Source: Aldehydirespirator sp965116195 (GTDB lineage: Bacteria; Actinomycetota; Acidimicrobiia; Acidimicrobiales; Aldehydirespiratoraceae). From it: a stretch of DNA of 64,000 bases. The notes beneath the pieces were generated by a model. It had not been told where the DNA came from. It saw only the letters and a program-made list of their open reading frames with translations, and did no database searches. The stretch is taken from NCBI GenBank assembly GCA_965116195.1, contig OZ220491.1, forward strand, positions 1,488,001-1,552,000, in the 5' to 3' direction. This document shows positions 53,208 to 62,243 of the stretch, one piece after another (the first letter of the stretch is position 1; each line of letters opens with the position of its first letter). The position numbers and the translations under genes are program-made.

Positions 53208-55202
53208 GTGGCCGACAACCAACCGCCTCCCCCACCGCCGCCCATTCCACGAGGCGACAAGGCAGACAAACCAAACAAACCAGACAAACCAGACAAACCA
53301 GAAGGCAAGCCAGACAAGGCATCACCGGCGCGGACGCAGTCGCCGCGACGAAGCCGACCTCGCCTACTCATCTGGCTGATAATCGGTGCCGTGGCAACCT
53401 TGTTTGCCCTCACGACACTGCTGAGGGGTGCTTCAGGCGATGACATCTCCTATCCGGACTTTCTTGATCGTGTTGCTGCGGGTGGCATAGCCAGTGGCGA
53501 GTACAACAACAACAGCGGCAGCATCAAGGCCACTGCGGTGGACGGCTCCTCGCTTGCCTCAAACGGCCCGGTTCCTCTGCCGGATGCTGACACTGCGCTC
53601 ATCAACCAGGAAGTGCCCGAGTTTCGCTACGTCACTCCGCAGACCAACTTCTTTGTGTCGATCATCCCACTGCTTCTGCCCATCGGGTTGCTGATCCTGT
53701 TCTTCTGGTGGATGCAACGCAGAGCACAGGGCCAGATGGGCAGCATCATGTCGATCGGCAGGAGCCGGGCCAAGACCTATTCAACCGAGCGTCCCGGCAC
53801 CACTTTTGACGACATTGCCGGCTACGAGGGTGTCAAGCAGGAGATCACCGAGATTGTTGACTTCCTCAAGTCACCTGAGCGGTTTGCCGAGATCGGTGCC
53901 AGGGTTCCCAAAGGGGTGCTATTGGTCGGGCCACCCGGCACCGGCAAGACTCTGATCGCCAAGGCGGTCGCGGGTGAGGCCGGAGTGCCCTTCCTGTCTG
54001 TGACGGGATCGGATTTCATGGAGATGTTCGTGGGGGTCGGTGCCAGTCGCGTGCGTGACCTCTTCGAATCGGCCCGCAAAATGGGCAAGGCCATTGTCTT
54101 CGTTGACGAGGTCGACTCGATCGGCCGCAAGCGGGGTGCCGGACTCGGCGGTGGCCATGACGAACGCGAGCAGACCCTGAATCAGATGCTGTCAGAGATG
54201 GACGGATTCGAGGGTTCTGAGGGAATAGTGATGATGGCCGCAACGAACCGGCCCGACATCCTTGATCCGGCTCTGCTGCGACCCGGCCGCTTTGACCGCC
54301 AGGTGGTGGTACCGCTCCCCGAGTTGTCAGACCGCCAGGCCATCCTTGCGGTACACATCAAAGGCAAGCGCACGGCCGATGACCTTGACCTCAATGTCGT
54401 GGCCCGCGGCACGCCCGGGATGAGCGGTGCGGATCTGGCCAACCTGATCAACGAGGCGGCCCTTTGTGCCGTGCGGGACGGCAAGGACGAGATTGCAGCC
54501 CATCACATCGAGCAGGCACGTGACCGCGTGCTCATGGGACAAAGGCGTGAATCGCTGGCCCTTTCCGATGAGGAGAAGGAGGCCATCGCCTACCACGAGG
54601 CGGGCCACGCGGTGTGCGCTGCGGTGCTGCCCACGGCCGACCCCCTTCACAAGGTGACGATCATCCCCAGCGGAATGGCTCTCGGCGTGACCATGCAACT
54701 GCCCGAGGAGGATCGCCACATCTATCGGACCGACTACATCCTTGACCGGCTTGTGGTCATGTTCGGCGGACGCACAGCCGAGGAGTTGGTGTTCGGTATC
54801 GGCAGCACAGGCGCTGCTGATGATCTGATGCGGGCGACGGCTCTGGCCCGGTCAATGGTGAGAGAATGGGGGATGTCCGCCGAGATCGGCCCCATGGCCT
54901 GGGGTTCACAGAACCAGGTGTTCCTCGGCGAGGACATCGTGCAGTCACGCGACTACAGCCATGACACCGCGCGGGTGATTGACGAGGAGATCGAGCGCAT
55001 CCTGCGGGAACAGCAGGATCGTTGCCACACCACTCTCACCAAATACCGTCATGGTCTGGATCTGGTGGCAAGGGCCCTGCTGGAGCACGAGACGATCAGT
55101 GGCGAAGAAGTTGAGCGGCTCATCGCGTTGTCACAGAACTCGGATCGTCCAGCTCATCCCGACAGCACAGCCGCGAGTGCAGTGCCCAGCAACGTCAGTT
55201 GA
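53208..55202 (+). CDS. ftsH: ATP-dependent zinc metalloprotease FtsH
   Basis: 664 residues from GTG 53208. A Pro- and Lys-rich N-terminus (KPDKPDKPEGKPDK, from short DNA repeats), two membrane segments (about 50-72 and 148-168), the AAA module (GPPGTGKT, FVDEVDSIG, second region of homology ATNRPDILDPALLRPGRFDR) and the zinc site HEAGH. It degrades membrane and misfolded proteins. The N-terminal extension is longer than usual. Confidence 0.96.
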   Translation: MADNQPPPPPPPIPRGDKADKPNKPDKPDKPEGKPDKASPARTQSPRRSRPRLLIWLIIGAVATLFALTTLLRGASGDDISYPDFLDRVAAGGIASGEYNNNSGSIKATAVDGSSLASNGPVPLPDADTALINQEVPEFRYVTPQTNFFVSIIPLLLPIGLLILFFWWMQRRAQGQMGSIMSIGRSRAKTYSTERPGTTFDDIAGYEGVKQEITEIVDFLKSPERFAEIGARVPKGVLLVGPPGTGKTLIAKAVAGEAGVPFLSVTGSDFMEMFVGVGASRVRDLFESARKMGKAIVFVDEVDSIGRKRGAGLGGGHDEREQTLNQMLSEMDGFEGSEGIVMMAATNRPDILDPALLRPGRFDRQVVVPLPELSDRQAILAVHIKGKRTADDLDLNVVARGTPGMSGADLANLINEAALCAVRDGKDEIAAHHIEQARDRVLMGQRRESLALSDEEKEAIAYHEAGHAVCAAVLPTADPLHKVTIIPSGMALGVTMQLPEEDRHIYRTDYILDRLVVMFGGRTAEELVFGIGSTGAADDLMRATALARSMVREWGMSAEIGPMAWGSQNQVFLGEDIVQSRDYSHDTARVIDEEIERILREQQDRCHTTLTKYRHGLDLVARALLEHETISGEEVERLIALSQNSDRPAHPDSTAASAVPSNVS

Positions 55203-55320
55203 CCTCGACTGCGGGCTGCGGTAACGGCAGCATCTGAGCCTGAGACTTCCAGCCTCAGTTGACCTCGACTGCGGGCTGCGGTAACGGCAGCATCTGAGCC
55301 TGAGACTTCCAGCGTCAGTT
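55194..55320. repeat. 60-bp tandem repeat at the ftsH / DUF5719 convergent ends
   Basis: GTCAGTTGACCTCGACTGCGGG occurs at 55194, 55254 and 55314 (shown here in a compact form; period 60). The word TCAGTTGA contains the stop codons of both convergent genes (TGA on plus; TCA on minus), so each unit carries both. Confidence 0.92.
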
Positions 55321-56925
55321 GACCTCGACTGCGGGTACCAGGTCGGACTTCGCCACACCCAGAGCTGCCGTGCGCGAGGTGAGTCCGACCAGTTCACGTC
55401 CCACCACCACCGGACCCGATGAGTTGATCTCCAGAACGAACCGTCCGTCCGCCAGCCATCCCAAGGGTATTCTGCGGCGGCGTTGCGGGCCCAACTCCAA
55501 GCGGCGTTCCATGGTGCCGTCCACGCGGACATCAACTTCGACAATTCCCACGCTGGACGGGTTGAATATCACCACCACCGAACTGTCATCGGTGAAATCA
55601 GCCTGCGTGTCAGCCTCGGTCACCTCAACAGGCACAAGCCAGTGACCTGAAGCCGCGTCAGCTCCGCTGGTCGCGATCATGCCCGGACCCGTCTCAAGGA
55701 GTTCATCACCCGCAAATACCGGCGAGGCCAGGCCTCTGAGAGAGACCGCAACCGGTTCGCTGTTCAACGATCGCACCACGATGCTCAGAGCTCCAGCTCC
55801 TGCCCCCGCCAGACGATCTTGGGCTGAAAGGTCAACCAGCGCAGTCTGACGAGGTCCCACAGTCAATTCAATCGGGTTGATTGACACGCTCGGGTCATCC
55901 GCAACGAAGTCCAGGTCAACATCAACCGCGTCTTCGCCGGAGGGGTTGGTCACCGCGACAACCCCGCGACGGCCCGACTCAGACGCTGCGGCCACCGGAA
56001 TGTACCACACAGGCGAGGCAGCGGGAACAGCCGGAGCCAGGCTCGCCCCACGACCTGTTGCCGGGCTGTCGGAGATCTGAATCCACGACACGGACAACCG
56101 TCCGGAAAGCACCTCAACGAACGCCGTCGCCGAGCCTGCCTCGGTGACCTCATCGGTGATGTCGAGTGCCACCACCCGATGAGCCGGCACCACCACTCCC
56201 TCCAGTGAGTCACGACTGACATCGGCCACCAGTTCCACGTCGGCGACCGCAAAGTCCGGGAACGGGTTGAGGAGCATCACCACGAAACGCTCACTCTCCA
56301 CTGCCAGTCGGGTGGCACCGTTGGAGATGATCCAGGTGTCAGAGGTCGTGGTGAGGCAGGGCGAACGCCCGACACCGCCCTGTTTGGCGGCTACCACCTG
56401 TTCAACCACGACACCACCTCCCTGAACCTCAACCACAGCACCCACCCACGGCGAGTCGGCGACATAACCAGCGGGTTCAAGCACCTCACGGCCTGCCGGC
56501 TCGATCGTGATCGGCGGCAAGGACTGACTGTCAACCCCACCGACTCCACCGTCGTCACCATCTCCCACATCCCCACCATTGCCACCAACAGCACCACTCT
56601 CACCGCCATCCCCACCACTCCCACCGGCACCACCACTCCCACCATCCCCGTCATCTCCACTGTCCGCCGCAGGGATCATCGACACCACGGCGCTGGCCGG
56701 ACGATCGTGCAACACGTTGATCAACTCAATCGTCAACTCGGCCACGCCATCAGCCCCACTGCCACCCGGACAGAACCAGGTGACGCTGCCACCGCTGGCG
56801 ACAGACACGACCGACCCGGGCAGCGCCGGGCGTTCGTAGGCGGGTCGTTCACGCGAGTCAAGCAGTACTCCTGCAGCAAGCAGAGCCGACACAACCAAAA
56901 GGGCCAGGGCCCTGATCAGACGCAT
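55315..56925 (-). CDS. DUF5719-type secreted/anchored protein
   Basis: 536 residues from ATG 56923-56925. An N-terminal signal/membrane segment (RALALLVVSALLAAGVLL), a Gly/Asp-rich low-complexity stretch (about residues 90-135) and a beta-rich body. In actinobacteria a DUF5719 protein next to a giant glycosyltransferase near cofD is a recurring arrangement; function unknown. The ATG overlaps the stop of the upstream gene (TGATG), giving translational coupling. Confidence 0.75.
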   Translation of the reverse strand: MRLIRALALLVVSALLAAGVLLDSRERPAYERPALPGSVVSVASGGSVTWFCPGGSGADGVAELTIELINVLHDRPASAVVSMIPAADSGDDGDGGSGGAGGSGGDGGESGAVGGNGGDVGDGDDGGVGGVDSQSLPPITIEPAGREVLEPAGYVADSPWVGAVVEVQGGGVVVEQVVAAKQGGVGRSPCLTTTSDTWIISNGATRLAVESERFVVMLLNPFPDFAVADVELVADVSRDSLEGVVVPAHRVVALDITDEVTEAGSATAFVEVLSGRLSVSWIQISDSPATGRGASLAPAVPAASPVWYIPVAAASESGRRGVVAVTNPSGEDAVDVDLDFVADDPSVSINPIELTVGPRQTALVDLSAQDRLAGAGAGALSIVVRSLNSEPVAVSLRGLASPVFAGDELLETGPGMIATSGADAASGHWLVPVEVTEADTQADFTDDSSVVVIFNPSSVGIVEVDVRVDGTMERRLELGPQRRRRIPLGWLADGRFVLEINSSGPVVVGRELVGLTSRTAALGVAKSDLVPAVEVN

Positions 56926-59900
56926 CACACACGTTCCATACGGCGGCGCGCCCAACCGGCGGCCAACAGCACCGTCGCGGCGACACCAACGAGTTGACCG
57001 GCGCGCCGCCACCAGGGAGGCGTGTAGGAGAACACCGCCTCGCCAGCAGGGGGAAGGTAGGCCCGGCCCCATGACAGCGCAGCACGACGCGGAGCCTCAA
57101 CTCCTGCCACGCTCAACTCCCAGCCCGGGCGCGACGTGTGAGCCACCCAGACCTCGGCACCCTCAGGAACTGATCCCGACCAGCTGTGTCCATCGCCGGA
57201 GAACAGAGCCGCGCCAGGCGTGAGAGGCCGGGCCTCAAGGTCGGTTATCTGAGAGATGCCGCTGTCAAAGCCCGCCGGCTGCAGGGAGCGTGCCGGCACC
57301 CAGGAAGAGTTGACAAAGACATCCACCGCACTGTTGGTGCCATCGAGGAGTTCCAGGTCGAGTTGGCTGCGCAGACCGGAACTGACAGCACCCGGCACAG
57401 GCCGAGCCTGCTCTGTCGGCAGAAACGGTGCAGGCACCAACCGATTGAGCAACACCACGTAGCGCACTGCCAGACCAGCCAACATCCGGCCCCCACGTGA
57501 TGTCTGACCTGATGCCATCTCCTCGATGACCGTCTCAAAGAGATCCGCATGGCCGGGATCAACAGGAACCGCACGATCAAGGATCGTGACAACGTCGCCG
57601 TTGGTGGCAGCCCAGGCCACCCCCGGTGCCAGGCTGCGTCCCTCAACCGGAAGAAACTCCGGATCACCAATCCACAGGACCCGGTAACTGCCGGCAAGCA
57701 CCGGCGGCTCGAATCGCAACTCCGCATGGTGGTCACCCTTACCCAGACCCCAGCGGCCGCTGTCAAGCACTCCCAGACTGCCCACAAGCAACACCACAGA
57801 TGCCATCGCAACCACGGGCATCAACGCCTGACGCCATCCGAAGTGGCTGAAACGCAGATCGTGCTCAATCGCCAGCACTGCCATACCGCAGAGCCCCGCC
57901 ACGGCAACAGCAGCCGGTGCCAACAGCAACTGCTGGTCCGGCAGACCGAAGGGCAGGTGACCATGCTGGGCAACCAGCACAAGAGCCCACGACGCGACAG
58001 CAACAATCCAGAGGCGAACTGCCTGCTCAAGTCGCCAGCCCCTTCCCAGCAGCAGAGGCACAGCCATGGGCACAGCGAAGAGCCAGACACGGTTGCCGGG
58101 ATCATGGGGTCCGACGGCCAGGCGCAGTATCTCACCAAGTGATGTCGTGCCTGCCGAACCGTCACGCCCGTCAGCGATCATCGCCCAGGTTGGGCCTGCT
58201 GCCAAGACGTCCACCAGCAACCCAAAAGCAACGAATGCAGCCACAGGAACCGCCAACACCGCCGCCGTGAGCAAACGCCCGATGCCGCCGGGCCGCCCGG
58301 CCAGCAGGCTCCCGACCACCAGGCTCGCGGTGAGCAGCAGCAACAGACCAGCGGCAGCGGGAACCCACAGCGCGGCGAGTCCGGCAACCGCTCCCAGCGA
58401 CACGGCGGTACCCGGAAGCGAGCGCCACTGGCGGCCACCCCCACGAAAAGGCGTGGCACCGGAAGCTCGCAGCAACTCTCTCAGCATCCAGGGCGCTGCG
58501 GCATATCCGATCAGGCCGGAGAGTGAACCCCCGGAGACCGACGCAGACACCAACGGCACCACCAGGTAGGCCACCAGCGTGGCCGCCTGAGCCCGTCGCG
58601 AGCCGCTCTGCGCCAAGAGCCGATATGCGCCGATGAGACCGACCACGATCGGTGTGATGACCAGCAGCGTGCGTACCAGGCCCATGCTGTTGGTGAAGAT
58701 GAGTCCCAACAGGCCCATGAAGACCAACCCGCCCAGGTTGGATGACGGCGCACCGGTGCCCCGGTCGCTCCAACCGCCCCACCAGTCACGCAACATGTCA
58801 GCAGAGGTCTCCGGGAACGGTGCAAAATCCCCCACCGCGGGCACACCGTTGATGATCAGACTCCTTGACGCAAGCAGGACAAACGCGGCAACGAAGATCC
58901 AAACTGCCCAGACAAGCCTTGATGAACCGGTGCGATATCTGCTGTCGGGGCTGCTGCTGTCGTTGCTGCCGCGGGATCCGACTGCGTGGTTTCTCAGCAG
59001 GGCATGTCTGTCGCTTCTGTGCCCCCTGTCACCTCTGTCAACTCTGTCGCCGCCGAAGTGTCGCCGTATGAAGGAGTTGACACGCAGACTGCCCAGGTAC
59101 TGTCCGGCCACGACATCGGCTTGACGTACCTTGCGAATCCGGGCATTGAAACTGCGCCGCTGGGCTGTGACATTGAGGCGGGCAAGATTCCAGGTCCAGG
59201 CCCGGATCACGGCCCGCGCCCGGCTGAACCGAGCAGTGACAACCGACAGCCCGACTTCAACCACTGACAGCAGCAGTGCCGCCGGAATGAGGAGGATGAG
59301 TGAGATGCGACCGTGGTTGACTAGCATGGCCCGCAGTGCGTGCCTGGCCCGGGTGGCGCGCAGATCGTTGGCACTCATGCTTTTGGCGAGGCGCGCCCGA
59401 TGACGCACCACTGCACCGCCTGCGATCATCACCCTGGCTCCTGCCATCTGGGCTCGCCAGCACAGGTCGATGTCCTCGCCGACAAAGGTCACCGCCGCGT
59501 CAAATCCACCCAGGGTCATGAACAGCGTCCGACGGATCAACAGCACCGCAGACGGCACGGCGAACACGTCGCGCACGCCGTCAAACTGTTCTTGATCAAG
59601 TTCCTCAAAGCCTGGGATGGCTGCTCCGAAGCCGAACCGGTCAACTTCATAGCCGGCTTGGCGGATCATCTCGGGACGATCCCAGTCCACCAGCTTGGGT
59701 CCCACGATCCCGGCACTGCTGCGCTCGGCTTCTGCAACCAGAATGCTGACGGTGTCAGGAGCCAGAGCTACATCGTCATGGCAGATGAGCAGGAACTCGG
59801 CTTGCAGGTCTGCCGACAGGATCGTGTTGGCAGCCTCGGAGAACCCGTTTGATCCGCCGGTTCCCATGACGACCGCGTCGGGCATCACTGAACGCACCTG

Positions 59901-60068
59901 CGCGGCCAGCCTTGACCCGGCGGCATCTATCACAGCTACTCGCAGGTGCGCATAGTCCTGAACGGCGAGCGACTCAAGCGTCTCCACGAACCAGGCACCG
60001 GGTTCGTGTGCAACCACGACGGCCACGACGCTTGGAGCGCCTCCTCTTGTGGGATCGCCTGTAGGCAA
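56925..60068 (-). CDS. Family 2 glycosyltransferase fused to a large membrane domain
   Basis: About 1,047 residues. GT-A part in the first ~270: VVVAHEPGAWFVETLESL, VAVIDAAGS, LLICHDDVALAPD (DXD-type) and FVGEDIDLCWRAQMAGARV. Then about 14 membrane segments (about 385-800), an extracytoplasmic domain and a last membrane segment. The start used here is a TTG; a GTG about 45 bases downstream after AGAGGAGG is possible. Probably an envelope polysaccharide transferase using sugars from the GDP-mannose/deoxyhexose genes nearby (inference). Confidence 0.82.
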   Translation of the reverse strand: MPTGDPTRGGAPSVVAVVVAHEPGAWFVETLESLAVQDYAHLRVAVIDAAGSRLAAQVRSVMPDAVVMGTGGSNGFSEAANTILSADLQAEFLLICHDDVALAPDTVSILVAEAERSSAGIVGPKLVDWDRPEMIRQAGYEVDRFGFGAAIPGFEELDQEQFDGVRDVFAVPSAVLLIRRTLFMTLGGFDAAVTFVGEDIDLCWRAQMAGARVMIAGGAVVRHRARLAKSMSANDLRATRARHALRAMLVNHGRISLILLIPAALLLSVVEVGLSVVTARFSRARAVIRAWTWNLARLNVTAQRRSFNARIRKVRQADVVAGQYLGSLRVNSFIRRHFGGDRVDRGDRGHRSDRHALLRNHAVGSRGSNDSSSPDSRYRTGSSRLVWAVWIFVAAFVLLASRSLIINGVPAVGDFAPFPETSADMLRDWWGGWSDRGTGAPSSNLGGLVFMGLLGLIFTNSMGLVRTLLVITPIVVGLIGAYRLLAQSGSRRAQAATLVAYLVVPLVSASVSGGSLSGLIGYAAAPWMLRELLRASGATPFRGGGRQWRSLPGTAVSLGAVAGLAALWVPAAAGLLLLLTASLVVGSLLAGRPGGIGRLLTAAVLAVPVAAFVAFGLLVDVLAAGPTWAMIADGRDGSAGTTSLGEILRLAVGPHDPGNRVWLFAVPMAVPLLLGRGWRLEQAVRLWIVAVASWALVLVAQHGHLPFGLPDQQLLLAPAAVAVAGLCGMAVLAIEHDLRFSHFGWRQALMPVVAMASVVLLVGSLGVLDSGRWGLGKGDHHAELRFEPPVLAGSYRVLWIGDPEFLPVEGRSLAPGVAWAATNGDVVTILDRAVPVDPGHADLFETVIEEMASGQTSRGGRMLAGLAVRYVVLLNRLVPAPFLPTEQARPVPGAVSSGLRSQLDLELLDGTNSAVDVFVNSSWVPARSLQPAGFDSGISQITDLEARPLTPGAALFSGDGHSWSGSVPEGAEVWVAHTSRPGWELSVAGVEAPRRAALSWGRAYLPPAGEAVFSYTPPWWRRAGQLVGVAATVLLAAGWARRRMERV

Positions 60069-60131
60069 CGGTGTTGTGTCAATTGAAGATGCGATGGGCT
60101 GAGGCTAATGGGCACCCCTGCACGCCTGCCG

Positions 60132-60779
60132 TCATGCACCCCCGTGATGCATACTGCTGTTGCTGTGGGGTTGCCAGGCCTGGATCAACTCAGCGGAGGT
60201 GGTGATCGTGGCAACCATTGCCAGGCTGTGCTCAATCACGGCCTCTGCATACTCACGGGGTACGCCGGCGACGGCATCACGCACCAAAACCACCTGATAG
60301 CCCAGGTCCACGGCGCTGAGACACAGGCCCAGAATGCCGATGTTGACCGATACACCGGTGGCCACAACAGTGGTCACACCCAGATTGCGCAGCGTCTGAT
60401 CAAGTGCTGTGGAGGTGAAAGGTGTCAATCCGTGCCAGCGGGACACGATCAGGTCGCGTGGATCCTCACCCAGTTGAGGCACGAGTTGGGCACCCTTCGT
60501 GCCCATGGCCGTGGGCGCGACACCACGCTCACGACGCAACTTGTCGGCCACACCCAAGATCCGGCAGTTGACCGCACCGCCGGCACCGTCAGGACGAGTC
60601 TGCACAACGCAGTGAACCACCCTGGCACCGGCGAGTCGCGCCGCAGCACACACCTCGGCTGCTGCCTGAATCGTTCCTGCGGCTGCCACCTCCTCGGCAA
60701 GAGCAAGCATCATCGCCTCTGACCCGATCACGCCGCGCTGGAGTTCCATCGTCAGGACTGCCGTGCTTGCAGGCACCAC
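60132..60779 (-). CDS. Isochorismatase-fold protein lacking the usual catalytic residues
   Basis: About 215 residues from a GTG near 60779 (a longer frame starts at 60929 but its first 50 residues do not match the fold). The layout follows cysteine hydrolases, but the nucleophile position reads VATGVSVNIGILG where a Cys follows TN/SN in active members, and the first acidic residue region reads LTMELQRG instead of IDMQ. It may have another function or be a regulatory/binding paralogue. It is divergent from the epimerase gene. Confidence 0.7.
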   Translation of the reverse strand: MVPASTAVLTMELQRGVIGSEAMMLALAEEVAAAGTIQAAAEVCAAARLAGARVVHCVVQTRPDGAGGAVNCRILGVADKLRRERGVAPTAMGTKGAQLVPQLGEDPRDLIVSRWHGLTPFTSTALDQTLRNLGVTTVVATGVSVNIGILGLCLSAVDLGYQVVLVRDAVAGVPREYAEAVIEHSLAMVATITTSAELIQAWQPHSNSSMHHGGA

Positions 60780-61141
60780 AAGTCCGGCCAGGCCCGATGT
60801 CTTCTGGCCCGTTGTTGTGGCTGATCCCTTCAAGAAACCTCCCAAAGACCTGATGCCGTCCAACCAGTGTGACACACACCGTCGCAACAAGCACGGTATG
60901 AACATGGGTGTCAGCCCACTTGGCACCATCGTCTGGCATGTATGATCCCATCTGGCCAGAATTGTCCCTCCGGCCCCGAATATTTCCGTTTGCGCACGCG
61001 TTGTTGATCAGCGTCCGGAGTATCCACACAACCTAGACACCCGGTGTCTGCCTCCAAATGGCGGTCGGACTGTCACACACGTGCTGTGGTCGCGTAGTGT
61101 CTGTCGCGATGCGTCGTAACTCCTCGCTGCTGTAGTTTCGT
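60780..61141. other. Divergent intergenic region
   Basis: About 360 bp between the isochorismatase-fold gene and the epimerase. No RNA or repeat array is seen. Part may be coding if the upstream gene uses the longer start at 60929. Confidence 0.5.
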
Positions 61142-62233
61142 ATGCGAGTGCTGGTCACCGGTGCCGCCGGTTTCGCGGGCCGACATCTTGTGGCCCACCT
61201 GCAACACGCCGGTGACGACGTCTCCATTTGTCAAGCCGAGATCACTGATGTGACAGCAGTCGCAGCCTCGTTCGCCCGATGCCGCCCCGAGACGGTCTAC
61301 CACCTGGCTGCGCAGGCCCACGTGGGTGTGAGCTTCCAGGACCCGTGCGCCACACTACGGGTCAATGTCGAAGGAACCTTCAATGTGCTTGACGCGGCAG
61401 CCCACACCGGAGTTGCACGGGTCGTGGTGATCAGCAGTGCCGACGTGTACGGCAAGGTCAGCCCAAATTGTCTTCCCGTGGATGAGTCCACTCCCATGCG
61501 GCCGATCACCCCCTACGGTGCCAGCAAGGCAGCCGCCGAGATGATGTGCGTACAGGCCGGGCTGGGACGCGGTCTCGCCGTGATCAGGGCACGGGCTTTC
61601 AACCACATCGGTCCGGGTCAAAGCGAGCGCTATGTTGCTGCGGCACTGGCCGCTCGCGTGGTCGCCAGTGAGCGCTCCGGCAAGAATGCTGTGCGGGTGG
61701 GCAACTTGACGGCCCTTCGCGACTTCACCGATGTGCGAGATGTGGTCAGGGCTTACCGGTTGTTGGCCACGAGCGGCGAGCCCGGGGAGGTTTACAACGT
61801 GTGCAGCGGGACAGCCCGGCGTATTGAGGAGTTGGCTGAACATCTGGTGGCTTGTGCATCACATCCGATGCGACTGGAACCTGATCCGACTCTGCTGCGC
61901 CCAGTCGAGGTGCCAGAGATGCGAGGCGATCCCACCAAGTTGCAAGAAGCGACCGGCTGGCAGCCCGAACTGCCTCTGGAACAGACCCTTGACGACCTCT
62001 TGAACTACTGGCGCTCACAGCCTGAGGTGCCCACTGCTGCAACCGGAACCACTCAAGACCCCAAAGGCCTTCCATCGCAACCACCCACTGATTTAGCTGT
62101 TGATATCACTGCTACCCCCCGGGACATGACCAGCCTCCCATCGCAGGCACACACTGATTTACCCGATGCTGTTACCGCGACCACTGATGACAGCAGCGAG
62201 CGCGGTGTGGGAACTGCGGCAGCAAGGCGATAG
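61142..62233 (+). CDS. NAD-dependent epimerase/reductase, GDP-4-keto-6-deoxymannose reductase-like
   Basis: 363 residues. MRVLVTGAAGFAGRHLVAHL, VYHLAAQAHVGVSF, VVISSADVYG and YGASKAAAE are the extended-SDR signatures; NHIGPGQ and FTDVRDVVRAY resemble Rmd-type reductases that act after Gmd to give GDP-D-rhamnose. Pairing with gmd directly downstream supports this. The last ~60 residues are a repeat-derived tail with two forms of LPSQ-TDL-VTAT (about 62060-62190). Confidence 0.82.
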   Translation: MRVLVTGAAGFAGRHLVAHLQHAGDDVSICQAEITDVTAVAASFARCRPETVYHLAAQAHVGVSFQDPCATLRVNVEGTFNVLDAAAHTGVARVVVISSADVYGKVSPNCLPVDESTPMRPITPYGASKAAAEMMCVQAGLGRGLAVIRARAFNHIGPGQSERYVAAALAARVVASERSGKNAVRVGNLTALRDFTDVRDVVRAYRLLATSGEPGEVYNVCSGTARRIEELAEHLVACASHPMRLEPDPTLLRPVEVPEMRGDPTKLQEATGWQPELPLEQTLDDLLNYWRSQPEVPTAATGTTQDPKGLPSQPPTDLAVDITATPRDMTSLPSQAHTDLPDAVTATTDDSSERGVGTAAARR

Positions 62234-62243
62234 CAGTACAGCT

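Noticed and set aside
53208..53446. Longer N-terminus for the CPBP protease reaching into ftsH
   Set aside because: It would be antisense to the ftsH 5' end; the family domain begins at 52948.
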